A stretch of DNA of 64,000 bases from Glebionis coronaria (GCA_025667525.1 CM046878.1:392526974-392590973); one strand, 5' to 3'. Positions 9,831 through 20,942 are shown, counted from the stretch's first letter. Notes: generated by a model from the sequence alone, not told the origin. Numbers and translations are program-made.

Positions 9831-12666
9831 TTTCAAAACAATGAACACAATTTTTCGAGAATTTCTCAAAAGGTTTTTCTAAATCTTTCAAAATTGTGTG
9901 TTCAAAATGTTTTGATTAAAAGAGCATGTCTTCTGGAATCGATAATATTTACGATACTAGAAATGTCATTCAATAATGACACGGGGTTGTAAATAAAGTT
10001 CGAGCAGAAGTTCAAATCTTTTAAAACACGCTTAAAATGGCTTGCTATTATTTCTGATAGTAACCCTCTTTTCATATTAAAGTCAAGCATTTCACCGGAA
10101 AGCTTTGACTCAACAACGGGAATTAATTTTCTCGGGCATGGTTTACTTTATAACCATGTAAGGGATTGTGTTTACGTAATAACACAATCTAACACGAATT
10201 TATGTACGTGTCAGTGCATTTATTTGTTAAAACAAGAGAAATCTTGTTTTTATGAAGTTATCATCTCCACCAGTCATAGCAATTTACAATTGATATCTAC
10301 ATACTCGAAGATACGACTACTCAAACGGCGACTACAGCTCTTTCAATAGAACACGGGTCAACAATTGAGGGGGAGCAATTGTCCAGCATTCAGAATCTTT
10401 GACGCCGAAAGTGCCAAGTTCACATATTGGTGTCAAGACAACGATATCAATCGTACACATGGAGTCAAGAGATAACTTCAGACGTGACGAGGCGACCAAC
10501 ATTCGTGAACAAGAACCATGTGAATCTTTCATATGATGTTCTCCATCATTCAGGTCCAACCTCGTAAATTGCTAATCTTGTGAATACATTATCATATATG
10601 ATCTTTGCACGTGATAAATACCTTACACTTGTGTTTAAAAGGTATTTAATTTACGTTTCAAGTACACCCTCATTAATTTGAGGGGGAGCTTGTGTAATTC
10701 ATGAAGATAATTGGACTTACATTTTTCTTCCCAAATTTTCTTAAAATGCTATTAAATCAATTGATATTAAAAACATCGACTGGGTTAATATTTTTAATAT
10801 GGGGGAGAAAATGTGATTAAATATGGGAAATGATTAATCACAAATGGTTTGACTTAACGTGATAGCTCATCCCGACATGTGCGAAATGTTTTCCGATATC
10901 GTGGCATATGTTAAGGGGGAGCAAAACGGATTTTCACATCAAAAATGGATTTCATGGTGATTTATACTTACCCACAACCCATTTATTTCACGGCGATGAA
11001 GATTGTGGTGACATAAGGATAGTATGATAGGTTAAGTCCTATGATTCTTTCTGAACCAGAGGAATCTTTCCAAGGACGTTCCATAGCTAGAAATAGTAGT
11101 CCTTAGGAAAGTTGGAGAAAAGATTGTGAATGTAGCTGAATGCCGACCAAGTACTTAAGTTAGCACTGGAACAATCACAACAAGGTGCTAGTTATGACGT
11201 ATTGGTAAGCATTGAAGGGGTTGAAGAATGAAAAAGAATTGTAAAGATAAAGGGTCTAAAGAAAGAAGCCCTCCTTACAACCTTAGGCAGAAACCGGGTC
11301 AATACATATGCTATTGAGATCATTTTTAATGATGCTTGATATTGAAGATAGACATCATGGACCCAGTGATGCAATGCACAACCCATCCCAGCTAACTCAG
11401 ATATCTCTCAAAAGGTATTTTTTTTAATCACACGGAGACAATCGCATTATCTATTGATTTATTCACTCTGAATAAATTGGTATTGAAATGGTGGCATTCC
11501 TATCCAGCCTCCGATCACTAAAATCCAAAAATGCATGATCGAGTCTAGAGCCATTTGAGATCATCAAATATCTCATTAGGACACACTTTCATAATTTCTT
11601 GCTTCTTCACACATTGTGAAAAGTAAGAAAGATCTTAAGAGTCCTACGTAAAATCTTCATGATCTTGCCTGAACATCCGAGTAATACGAAAGTATTTACA
11701 ATGAAGATGGAAATCCTTCTTGAGCGAATATCAAAAAGCTCATGGTAGGTGACTTGTGCGATTCTTTATGAATCAAACTTGTGATAACTGTAAAGCAACA
11801 GTGGTTTAATTCTTAACTGAATTTAAACACGTTCCAGGACTCTACGCAATATCTTAGTGGTCTTGCCGGAACACTCAGAGTGATACCTTAGTGTTCACAG
11901 TGATGAGTGGAAACCCTTCTAGTGTTAACCTCAAACAACACTTGGTAGATAACTTGCAAGATTCTATACGAATCAAGCTCGTGACAACTGGAAAGCAACG
12001 ATGGTGCGGTTCTTAATTGAATTTCACTTGTTCCAGGAACATGAATTGACGGCTTCAAATCATGAGGATAATATTATCCAAATGATTCACTCTTTATGTT
12101 CGCAGTCAGCTTTGGACGGTCGAATAAAGGGAACGGGTTTACCCGCGAAATCTTGTCAATGAGATCTTTAATTAGAGCTACCTGTCACAAGTACGATATT
12201 TCATATCGTCCAACGGTCTTCAACGACCAGAGGTAAAATGCTACCGAATTAGAATGAAATGTTCAAGGCCATTTCATCCGTGTATATGTTTTGTTGCTAA
12301 CTGTCTTATGCAGCGTAACAAGAAGGTGGCATTGCGGTGTACAATCCAGAAGAAGTCGTAAACACATGCTTATGCTTTATGCACTTAATACTTCAACAAA
12401 TTCAAGAAAGCCTAAAAGTCAAGTCTTCCGCTGTTCAAATTCTGAAGCTTTCAAGAATTTATAAAGGTATAAGTATGTGGAACATGAAGTCACGAGGAGG
12501 CAAATTTCACAAGTGATGAATGCACAAGGTCAAGGCAAGGAAACATGCTCAAGACTAAAGTCAAAGATCACATCAAGCATATTCACAAGAAAAATATCGA
12601 AGACTCAAGCATAGTATGCTAGGTTTTAGATTTTGTAAAATGGTGTGACCTCCCTTAGGGGGAGAT
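9831..12666 (+). other. Non-coding 3' part of C1 with repeated polypurine motifs
   Basis: I see no coding region. Polypurine words like the true priming tract recur: GAGGGGGAGCA near 10363, GAGGGGGAGCT near 10681, TGGGGGAGAA near 10801 and AAGGGGGAGCA near 10913. The functional tract CTTAGGGGGAGAT (about 12654-12666) abuts the 3' LTR. A diverged tandem duplication with a unit of about 197 bp spans roughly 11639-12036; both units start near CCTACG or TCTACG and end at GTTCCAGGA. Confidence 0.65.
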
Positions 12667-13054
12667 TGTTGGAAATACATTTTCCAAAGAAAGTCTCGGT
12701 CGCATCATTATTAGCATAGATCACGAGCTATAGACTATCTAGGACATTGTAACTTTGAGTGACCTCCCTTAGGGGGAGATTGTTGGAAATACGTTTTTAC
12801 GTATTTAGAAAGGATCGGTCAATCCAATGATATTGGGCTCGTGATCCAATATAGCCCACCAAAGCCCACATGTAGGGTGGCTATATAAACCCCCCTCCTA
12901 GCATGTTAGGAGGGGTTGAACACTTAACCATTTATCACATTCCATCTTTCTTCTTCTTTCTCTCTCTAACTTTCTCTCTCTAGTTCTTCCATTTCCCATC
13001 CATGTCAATAGATTAATCATAACTTGCTTACTCCTTAGAAACTATTGACCTACA
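12667..13054 (+). repeat. 3' LTR of C1
   Basis: It starts TGTTGGAAATACA and ends CCTACA, with TATATAAA at 12882-12889. The preceding AGGGGGAGAT is the plus-strand primer. A second polypurine tract and TGTTGGAAATACG lie inside the LTR at about 12770-12792, as in the 5' copy. Confidence 0.9.
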
Positions 13055-13335
13055 GGTTGGTAAGGGACTAGACATATATAGTCGCATGTGCTTTTAATCG
13101 AATCATTTTGTTTTGATGAACCGACCCATAGGCGTTCATCCTCGTCATGTCATTTTGTTTAGGTGAACCGACCCATAGGCGAGCACCTAAACCCATGTCA
13201 TTTTCATTGTCATGCATTCATACACTATTTTCATGCATAATTTTTTTTTCTTGTTTATATGCATAATTTCTTTTCATGTATATATATATTATGTTTTAAT
13301 CAGCTTAATCATTGCATTTTGTTTTATACTGACAG
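13055..13335 (+). other. Resumed leader of G1
   Basis: The sequence begins with the second copy of GGTTG and continues as the leader of the Tekay element. It matches G2 from 33966 to 34285. It contains two copies of a GAACCGACCCATAGGCG motif (about 13119-13138 and 13164-13181) and a short TATATATATA run at about 13280 that is expanded to 54 bases in G2. Confidence 0.8.
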
Positions 13336-14012
13336 ATGGTTCTCACACGTGAACAAGAGCAACTGAATGCAGCAGTTCAAGCTGGTATGCAGGCTATGCT
13401 TCCTCAACTAAGGAATGAAATTCAGGCTGAGGTGCAAGCTGCCAACAATCAACACCAACACCAGCATTAGAATCCTCCTCTTCCACCTCCAGCTACACTG
13501 ATCATATGGCTGGAGCGATTCAATAAGCAGCGTCCAAAATCTTTCGAGCAGACTGACAGCCCCATTGAGGCTGAGAGCTGGATAGCTGACATCGAGAAGA
13601 TCTTTGACGCAATGGGATGCGACCCTGTCTTTAAGGCAAGGTTAGCTTGTTACAAGTTTGAAGGTAACGTGCTTGCATGGTAGAACGTACTGAAGCTGTC
13701 AAATGGAGGCGACGACTGGGTGATTGGATTGACTTGGGCAGAGTTTAAGGAGTTGGTTATGGGACAATTCTTCCTGAAAGCTGAGCAGGATAAGCTCAAG
13801 AGGGAGTATCATGGTATTAGGCAGAGAGCTGGGGAAAACAACAATGAGTTCATGCAGAGGTTTCTTCGACTTGCTGGATTCCTTGGCGCAGCAACCGGGA
13901 CTGTAGAGGAGCAGGCGTATCACTTTCGCTGGGCTCTTCGCACGTCTGTCGCCAATAACTTGGTGTGTGCTACATTCAATACTGTGGCACAAGTAGTAGA
14001 TGCAACGCGCAA
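13336..14012 (+). pseudogene. gag: Truncated gag of Tekay element G1
   Basis: ATG at 13336 opens a frame starting MVLTREQEQ. In-frame TAG codons lie at 13468-13470 and 13681-13683 (codons 45 and 116), after which the frame is open to about 14012. The open part contains the capsid-like pattern of plant Ty3/gypsy Gag (Retrotrans_gag family): a region with WAEFKELVMGQFF, then KREYHGIRQ, then a FMQRFLRLAGFLG segment and EEQAYHFRWAL. The coding match to G2 (34286 onward) ends at CGCAA near 14012, where element X1 begins. Both stops are shared with the G2 copy, so they predate the split of the two. Confidence 0.85.
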
Positions 14013-14022
14013 ATCTTTTTAA

Positions 14023-14197
14023 ATATTTAACTATTTAAAAAGTTGACACAAGACCTTACACGAAGGATAATAATAAAAAAGAAACGAAAGCTGCTAATAG
14101 ACACGGACGGAAAATATATATTGAAGACCTTGCAAAATATATATATAAAAAAACGAAAGTTGACACAAGGCCTTGCACAATTTAAATAGTTAAATAT
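14023..14197. repeat. Perfect 17-bp inverted repeat enclosing about 140 bp
   Basis: ATATTTAACTATTTAAA (14023-14039) is the exact reverse complement of 14181-14197. Just inside, AGTTGACACAAG(A/G)CCTT appears twice as a direct repeat (about 14040 and 14158). The layout recalls a small MITE or a fold-back, but I see no clear target duplication. Confidence 0.6.
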
Positions 14198-14825
14198 GGA
14201 AACATAAGTTGTTAACCCAAAAGATGATAACAACTAGACGTAAAGACAAAACTAATAAAAAGACAAAGAAATGACAACCTACCAACTAGGCATGACAGAC
14301 GGAACAGTGGACATGAAAAGGACCGCAAGATTTGGACAGGACGAGCAAAAACAAATGATCGGAAGTGATAAAAAACGCCCAGAATATCATCGCCGGAAGC
14401 AACCAACACCCGACACACCGATGCCTGGAAGTATAACAACGCAACAGCAAAACAACATCGACGTCAATAAAACAAAGCCAACGCCTGGAAGCAGCCCAAA
14501 CGCCTGCCAGCGCCTAGATGCAACTAATGGGTTGAAACGAAACCTTTAACGGAGATCATGAAGGAGATGACAACAAAACCATGGAAAACCACATCCTAAA
14601 AACGAAAAGAAACCACCAGAAAAGAAGAAACAAAGATGCAACTAGGTGTGTTGGATCAATGAGAAAAGAGCAGCCACGAAGACACGAGATCAAGAAGATC
14701 ACTGAATCGCCCTAATCGCCCACACACACACAAGTTAATAAATGGGGGGGGGGGGGTGTTTTATAATTGCTGCACCAGTCCAAGACGTATAAGGGTTAAA
14801 AGGTAAGTTTTGCATATATAAAACT

Positions 14826-14935
14826 AAAGGAATGCCCAGCTCAACTGGCATTCCTTAGTTGCTTAAGGTTTGAACCAAGCGACCCTTGTTCGAGTCTTGG
14901 CCCTGGTTAAAGGCTGGGTATTATTCACGTGGCAC
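14826..14935 (+). mobile_element. SINE-like tRNA-derived head
   Basis: A pol III type box A (CAGCTCAACTGG, 14837-14848) is followed 39 bases later by a box B (GTTCGAGTC, 14888-14896). Spacing and order fit a tRNA-derived SINE promoter. The segment does not look like a functional tRNA gene: I cannot draw a clean cloverleaf with matched acceptor arms and a CCA-side stem. The right boundary and tail are not resolved. Confidence 0.55.
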
Positions 14936-15085
14936 CCCATGAATGGTCTACGTGGCGACCTGACCCAACCTGACTCAGACCCCGTCCAGACCCGCTGACG
15001 TCATACTGACGTCAATATAACACATGGCGGTAGCTGGCCAGTGCCAACGCGTCACGTGGAACTGACAGGTTACTATTGATTACAA

Positions 15086-15420
15086 GTACGAGGTTCAGAA
15101 TATGGCGGCGTTGTCAGTGGCGGCGCTGACACGTCAGTGGCGGCGCTGACACGTCAGTGGCGGCTGACCCATTACAAAGTGACACGTAGCAGGTACGAGG
15201 TGGCAGTGACGGCGTTGACACGTCAGATTGATGTGTCAGTACGAGGTGGCAGATGCTGCAGATGTGGCAGGGTGGCTGGCCAATCAGACATTGACACGTG
15301 GCAGGAGACAATGAGTCAGTACGAGGTGGCAGACGTGGCAGAGGCGGCTGACCAATCGCAAGCTGACACGTAGCACTGGCGCGCGTGTCAGTACAAGGTT
15401 CAGAGGTGGCAGCGTGTGCT
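15086..15420. repeat. GC-rich minisatellite of ACGT-core motifs
   Basis: TGACACGT occurs six times (15127, 15147, 15180, 15216, 15292, 15364), interleaved with GGTGGCAG, CAGTGGCGGCG and GTACGAGGTGGCAG words. A further ACGTGG occurs at about 14928, 14952 and 15054. TGACACGTCA and CACGTGGC resemble plant bZIP sites (G-box and TGACG types). The array lies about 110-450 bp upstream of a TATA box, where U3 enhancers are expected. The 137-codon antisense ORF across it is a by-product of the repeats. Confidence 0.7.
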
Positions 15421-15533
15421 AGGCAATAAATGTACGCGTGATCCCATGTGATAACAACTGGCATAAATGGCACGGATTTAACAATGCAAATTGAGAGATA
15501 AAAAGACCAATATACCCATGTTCTCAAAGCTAT

Positions 15534-15541
15534 TATATATA
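15534..15541 (+). promoter_or_regulatory. Probable TATA box of X1 LTR
   Basis: TATATATA is followed by CCTCCCC. It sits downstream of the ACGT-motif cluster and upstream of an AT-rich stretch leading to the PBS. It is placed by position and sequence only. Confidence 0.5.
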
Positions 15542-15978
15542 CCTCCCCATTTCATTGTATTTTAAAGTTTTTCAAGTAGTTTCTTTGTATTTAAGTTTTA
15601 GTAGATTTAATTTTTCTCTCAAGCTTTGTATTTCTTTTCCCTTCAACTTTGTACTAGCTTAATATTAAGCATTTGTTATTAATAAAAGTTTATGTTTTAG
15701 CCTATTCTCTTTTAGCTTATTCTCATTCTACCTTTCTTAATCTTTTCTTATAATCAAGCGTGGGATTAGTTTTTTATAACCTTTTCAAATAAGTTAAGAT
15801 TTATATATAAGTTTGAATGAAGTTATCTTATTTCAAGCTTATTGTGGGCTTATTTTTATAGATCTAGATTATTATGGGTGATTTGTTCATTTAGCTTTTA
15901 AGTTTTTTGAATCACATAAGTTTTAAGCTTAGGCTTACATCTTATTAATAAGCTAGCTTTTTAATTAATTACTTTTAG

Positions 15979-16275
15979 TTTAGATCTATTAGTTTTTTTA
16001 TAAAAATAGTTTAGATCTATTAGTTTTAAGTTTAAAAATTAAAGTATTTGTATAAAACCTAAAAAAATAGTTTAGATCTATTAGTTTCTTTTTATAAATT
16101 AGTGTAGATCTATTAGTTTTTAGCTTAAAAATTAAAGTATTTTTATAAAACCAAAAAAAATAGTTTAGATCTATTAGGTATTTTATAAAATAGTGTAGAT
16201 CTATTAGTTTAAAGTTTAAAAATTAAAATATTTTTATAAAATATAAAAAAAAGTCTATATCTATTAGTTTTGTTT
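15979..16275 (+). repeat. AT-rich tandem repeat with alternating 31/61-bp spacing
   Basis: The word TAGATCTATTAG (last copy TATATCTATTAG) lies at 15981, 16012, 16073, 16105, 16166, 16196 and 16257. Spacings are 31, 61, 32, 61, 30 and 61, so the true period is about 92 bp with two sub-units. The AGATCT core is palindromic. The rest of 15600-17190 is AT-rich with no gene. Confidence 0.8.
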
Positions 16276-17196
16276 GAATCTCTTTATAAAATATTAATTG
16301 TTACTTATTAACCTAACCTCTTGTGTTCTTTTGATCTTAGCGAATCGATTCATTACGTTTGGCGAGAAGCTTATGGTTTTTAATAGATTTGGTTCGAGTT
16401 TGATTTGAGAGGCCGTGTACTTTACGGTCGGGTTACGCTTTTGATTAAGTTTGATTTTGGAGGTCGTGTACTTTGCGGGCCATATTTTGTTGCTTATGTT
16501 TATTGTGTTTAGAGCGTTTTCTTCGGACCACGGGTACTAAAGTTCTTTCCTTTTTAAATATCTAGCTTAATCACTTTAGTTTAATTAATTAGATTAATAT
16601 AGTTTAAATTGTTTTTAAATAATATCTTTTTTATAAAAATCATTTTAATTAGTTTAAAAATAGTTTTCATTTAGATAAGCTTATTTTTAGTATAAAGTTT
16701 ACACCTTTTTGTGATTTTTATGCTTATTAGTATATAAAGCTTCAAGCTTTATCATCTAAAAAGATTAATAAGCTATAAAGGTTAAAGCTTTACGCTTTAT
16801 TCTTAAGTTTAACTTCATGATTTAATTTTTGTCATTTTTACTTGTTATTACGTGCTTGTATTTAGATTAATTTTGCATTTAGAGTAATTAATATTTTTAA
16901 TTATAATATAGTTTTGTTGCATCTTAGATTTAATTAGTTTAATCTAGATTTTAAATTGTAGTATAATTGAATTGCATTTTAGAGTAATTTTATGTGAACT
17001 ATTTGCGCTTTTATTTCTATATATTCCCTAGTCTAAAATAATATTCCCGGTTTAAGTTTATATAGACATAGATACCAAACAAGTGTTATTAACCGAAAAT
17101 GATAAGTCTCTTTGAAATAATTGGATATCAATTCGAGTCGATTTGAGGAACGATAAATATATATATATAAATTTGCTAAAAAATAAGTTATTAAAT

Positions 17197-17210
17197 TGGC
17201 ACCACTGCCG
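17197..17210 (+). other. Primer binding site of X1
   Basis: TGGCACCACTGCCG resembles the TGGCGCC-type priming sites of Athila and Tat elements. The matching position in X2 reads TGGCGCCGCTGCTGG (57806-57820). Both are followed by a leader containing the same 30-base block (17251-17280 and 57861-57890). Confidence 0.75.
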
Positions 17211-18084
17211 CATCGATCTCGTTATGATTGACGTTTTTTCGTGAGACGATTTGGATTTTGGGATCCGTTCACTTTTGAACAGTATTTTTCTTGTTAAAAA
17301 ATCGAAAATATAAAAAAAATCAAAAACTTAAAAATACAAAATCATTAAAGAAAATTCTTTCCTAATATTTGCACTAAAAAAATTTAAAAATCCAAAAGTA
17401 ATACTTTTCCTAAAGTATTACACCAAAAATATTAAGTACTATTGTTATTTTTCTTATTTCGATTTCTCTTTTTTTATTGTGAATATATTTTATTTTAAAA
17501 AATAAAAAATACAAAAAGATTTTTTTTACTATAGATATTACGTATACGAACCCCCCAATATACAATATTTCCATAAGTATTGCTTGCAATACCCCGTATT
17601 TGGATGCGTTCCGGTTCCATATACGTGTATCGATCAAACAAAATAAAAAGCAAAAATAGATAAATACTTTCGTTAAGCAAGAGATCAAAAAAATACGAAC
17701 TTTAAGGTGAATAGTAAGACGACGTGCTATAAAAGGCCATCTAAGGGAAGCTAGGTACTTAAGTGCTTCGCGCCACCTCATTCCCCCCGTTCACTTCTAA
17801 GTATTTTGAGAAGGAAGGCTAATCGAGGGTTTTGCCACCCAAGTAGTATTACGTATATATTTTCTTGTAGCTTTTTAATATCGAACCTCGAGAGGGATAA
17901 TTCCTTTCCTCTCAAAGTCAACAAGGGCAATCACCTACTCCTCGGTTTTAGTTGTATGCGCAGTCGCGCGTGTAAACATATACCAAGTGGTGTACCAAAT
18001 ACTTCTAATTCTTCGAAAAAGAAAAAGAAGAACAAAAAGACCGTTAATCAAGCCAATCCCGATAATCGAGCTTTCGACAATACG

Positions 18085-18757
18085 ATGGCAACGGATAACC
18101 GACCAATGATTGGGATCTTGCAATCTCACATTGAGGGAAATGATGATGCGATTGTGATGCCCGATATTGGAGCGAATAATTTTGAACTAAAAACGGGTTT
18201 ATTCAAATGGTTTCCACTACACCATTTATAGGCCGTACTCATGATGACCCACACACTCATATTAAGAGGTTTCTACATTTGGCCAATACGTTAAGTACAA
18301 TGGGGTGCCACAATAGGTGATTCGTTTGCTACTCTTTCCTTTTCCCTCGAGGGACAAGCCCAGATTTGACTTGATAAGGAACCACCCCAAAGTATCACCA
18401 CATGGGTGGATTTAGAGACCAAGTTCATTAACTACTTTTTCCCACCATCACGGACCACCGCTTTACGGAATGGCATTATCACCTTTGAACAAAAATATAG
18501 GGAAACGTTAAGTGAGTCTTGGGACCGTTTTAAGGAGCTTTTAAGAAAATGTCCTCAACATGGATTTACAAAAGTGCATCAAATTAATACGTTTTACAAT
18601 GGTTTAACTCTAAATGACCAAGACTCACTCAATAGTGCCACAGGGGGGGGGGGGGGGTAATATTCTTGTGAAATCCATGAACGAGGCTTGAGCAATAATT
18701 GAAAAGAAGGCAAAAGTTCAAACTAAGAGTGTAAGGGCTACTATGGCTAGTGCTAGT
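18085..18757 (+). pseudogene. gag: Truncated Athila-type gag of X1
   Basis: ATG at 18085 starts a frame (MATDNRPMIG) inside a longer open stretch from 17806. It runs into the NNFELKTGL motif near 18178, then shifts frame near 18200. The second frame carries THDDPHTHIKRFL, and a third carries LDKEPPQSITTW, FINYFFPPSRTT and WDRFKELLRKCPQHG (18370-18560). This order is that of Athila-lineage Gag. Damage includes at least two frameshifts, a TGA near 18370 where Trp is usual, and a run of 14 G near 18644. Translation is cut at 18757 by the G2 LTR. The lysine-rich segment at about 18017-18050 probably lies upstream of the real start. Confidence 0.8.
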
Positions 18758-20400
18758 TGTAAAACTCGCATATAAATACCATGAAAAGTACACTACGTAA
18801 ACATACGAACCGATTAAAAATTTCCATCTATGTCATGTACACGTGTCATGAACATTAAATTCAGAAACTATGTACGCATTAATACACGTTAATTATTAAG
18901 TACGTAATGTTACACGATAATTATTAAGTATAATAATTATAATCACGAAAATTTATAAAACGATAATTATTACGTATAATAATTATAACATGACTATTAG
19001 AACACGATATATATACGAAATATATATAACATGAACATTAATCACGAACTAGGACGAATAATAAAACAAACGAACAAGAGTATTACGTTAACTAAGAAAA
19101 AGGCACGGGTTTGTCTGGGCTTTGTGTTAGCCGCGGACAAGGGGAATAAGGGGGCCCAAGCCCATTTTAAATTTTAACTAAACGGAAAAGTAAAAACACA
19201 GAACTTTTCATTATAAAATTTTTTTAGAAAAATTAAAAACCCTAGCTCCTTCTCCTCCTTGTTCCCGCCGGCCATCAAGAATACCAAGGGTGTTGTGGGT
19301 TTTGATCTTTAATTTTGGTATAAACGTGTTCGTGCTCATAGTCCTCATTCATTCACGCATTTGGTATCACCTTAACCTTAATTTTTTTATTCCTTTTTAT
19401 TAAATCATGATTATATGTTTATGAATCTTTAAAAACATGGAACAAGAACATGTAGGAATAATTAATAAACAAGATTTGGGTTTGGTTTGTTTGTTTTTGT
19501 TCGGCCAACGCACCAACCGAGAGCCACCAAGCTCTCGGTGGCTTATTTGCACCACCAGCCGAGATCCTAGGTCTCGGTGTGGCTTGGTTTTGGTTCGGTC
19601 GCATGAAAAGGAACCCCGACTCAAGTCGGGGTAGCGTTTGGTTTTGGTTTAGTGTCAACCGAGACCCTACAAGGTCTCGGTGGGACTTAGTTTGCAAGCA
19701 GTGGGAACCCCGAATTGAGTCGGGGTGTACTTTGGTTTGAATAGTGGCTAGCCGAGCCACATCAGTGGCAACCACTGGCTACAACCAGTGGTAAATTGGT
19801 TCGGACAGTGGCAACTGGTTAGGCCGGGTAGCCACTGTTAGGGCTGTTTGGTTTAGCTTATGGTTCGGCTTATATTAAAACTCGGGTACGAGTTCGTTAA
19901 AATTATAAAATCAGTTTTATACGTATTTAATTAACTATAATTTAGGTTATAATTAAAATATGACTATTAATTAACTATAATCAGTTTTATAACATGACTA
20001 TTAATTTAATTAAAATATGACTTAGGTTATAATTATTAAACATAATAATTCATGATTAACCGAAGTATTTTATTTAGACTACTTTAATAAAATTATGCTT
20101 TATTTAATTAAATCATATAACTTATAGTTTATTAATTTATCATGTCATTTATTTAATAAACTATGTCGATTAACCATGACTTAATTAAATTTGTATAACC
20201 TATAATTTATTAATTAACCATGATATATTATTAATTAATAAAACATGAACTGTTATTATTAATTGATAATCAGTTATAACCTATAGTATTTAATGAATAA
20301 ACTATATTATTAATTACATGACTTATAACTTTTAACCAGTAAACACTAGCTTATATTATTAGCTTATTAGTCTAGCTTATTTCTAAATATGAAAACTTTC
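18758..20400 (+). mobile_element. 5' LTR of Tekay element G2, left part
   Basis: It begins TGTAAAAC at 18758, directly inside X1 gag, and matches LTR A of G1. It is split at 20400 by element S1 and resumes at 32441. A 5-bp target duplication (CTAGT on the left) cannot be checked because the right end lies outside the window. A local duplication of about 60 bp relative to LTR A lies at about 19930-19990. The telo-box is at 19237-19245 and the palindrome array at 19517-19725. Confidence 0.92.
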
Positions 20401-20868
20401 TGTTAGGACCATTGAAATAGTTAATTGTAATAGGTAGACTAGGAGGTATGTAGTTTCTCCTGGTCATAGTAGCAGTAGGAGCAAGTCGTGCTCCTGGTCT
20501 TAGTTAAAGTCAAACTTTATTATTTAGTTATTATTCTGTTAGGATATGCATGAGATATGTTAGGAAAGGATATGCATATCAGTTTTACACGTTTTGTTTA
20601 ATGATGTATTAGGGTTTCCTTGTAGTATAAAAGGAACCTTAGGTAGAAGGGTTATACACACCTTCATCAAACGTAATTCTAGTTATCATTAATATTAGAA
20701 ATCCTTAAAAAAAGGATCAAGTCATTATAGTTATTCTGTTCTTCTTTATAGTATTTGTATTCCGCACTTATATTGTGTATAGAGTCTCTTTGTGAATAGA
20801 CTTGTGATTACAGAAGTCGTTCACCGTTCCTGACAGGCTGCAAGATCCACATCTAGTGGACCCTACAA
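20401..20868 (+). repeat. 5' LTR of S1
   Basis: It runs TGTTAGGACC to GGACCCTACA and has a TATA box TATAAAAG at 20626-20633. The PBS TGGTATCAGAGCC (20871-20883) follows two bases after the LTR end. Confidence 0.93.
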
Positions 20869-20942
20869 GTGGTATCAGAGCCTGGGAGAGTCTCTGTACA
20901 AGAAGAATCAATTTTTCTCATTACTAACATTTTTGTTTAATC

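Larger units (their letters stand above)
3103..13054 (+). mobile_element. C1: complete gag-only Copia derivative (TR-GAG/LARD-like)
   Basis: The element is bounded by near-identical LTRs (3103-3484 and 12667-13054) and by a 5-bp target duplication GGTTG (3098-3102 and 13055-13059). The empty site is visible in G2 at about 33966-33970, which confirms the boundaries. By eye the LTRs differ at roughly 18-20 positions of about 385, so the insertion is not recent. The 9.2 kb internal region has a met-type PBS, a broken gag-like ORF (about 6004-8334), a hairpin tandem array (about 8396-9830) and a long non-coding tail. I find no protease, integrase, RT or RNase H. Correct LTRs and a TSD show it integrated as a retrotransposon, so it was presumably mobilised in trans by a Copia relative. 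Confidence 0.88.
14014..18757 (+). mobile_element. X1: 5' part of an Athila-like gypsy element inserted in G1 gag
   Basis: The G1 gag match stops at about 14012 and unrelated sequence begins. A TGGCACC-type PBS lies at 17197 and a decayed Athila-type gag follows, so 14014-17195 is read as its LTR or LTR plus U3 insertions. The right side is cut within gag at 18757 by the LTR of G2. No 3' end or target duplication is visible in the window. The LTR region is a mosaic: a hairpin, a SINE-like head, a GC-rich minisatellite, a TATA box and AT-rich tandem repeats. Confidence 0.65.

Noticed and set aside
14836..14900. Functional tRNA gene
   Set aside because: Box A and B are present but a cloverleaf with proper acceptor and anticodon stems is not evident; a SINE head fits better.
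15114..15527. 137-codon antisense ORF in the GC-rich region
   Set aside because: It follows the minisatellite units, has no familiar domain and starts in the repeat flank.
17410..17781. 123-codon minus-strand ORF in the X1 leader
   Set aside because: AT-rich, Ile/Tyr/Phe-heavy chance ORF between PBS and gag.
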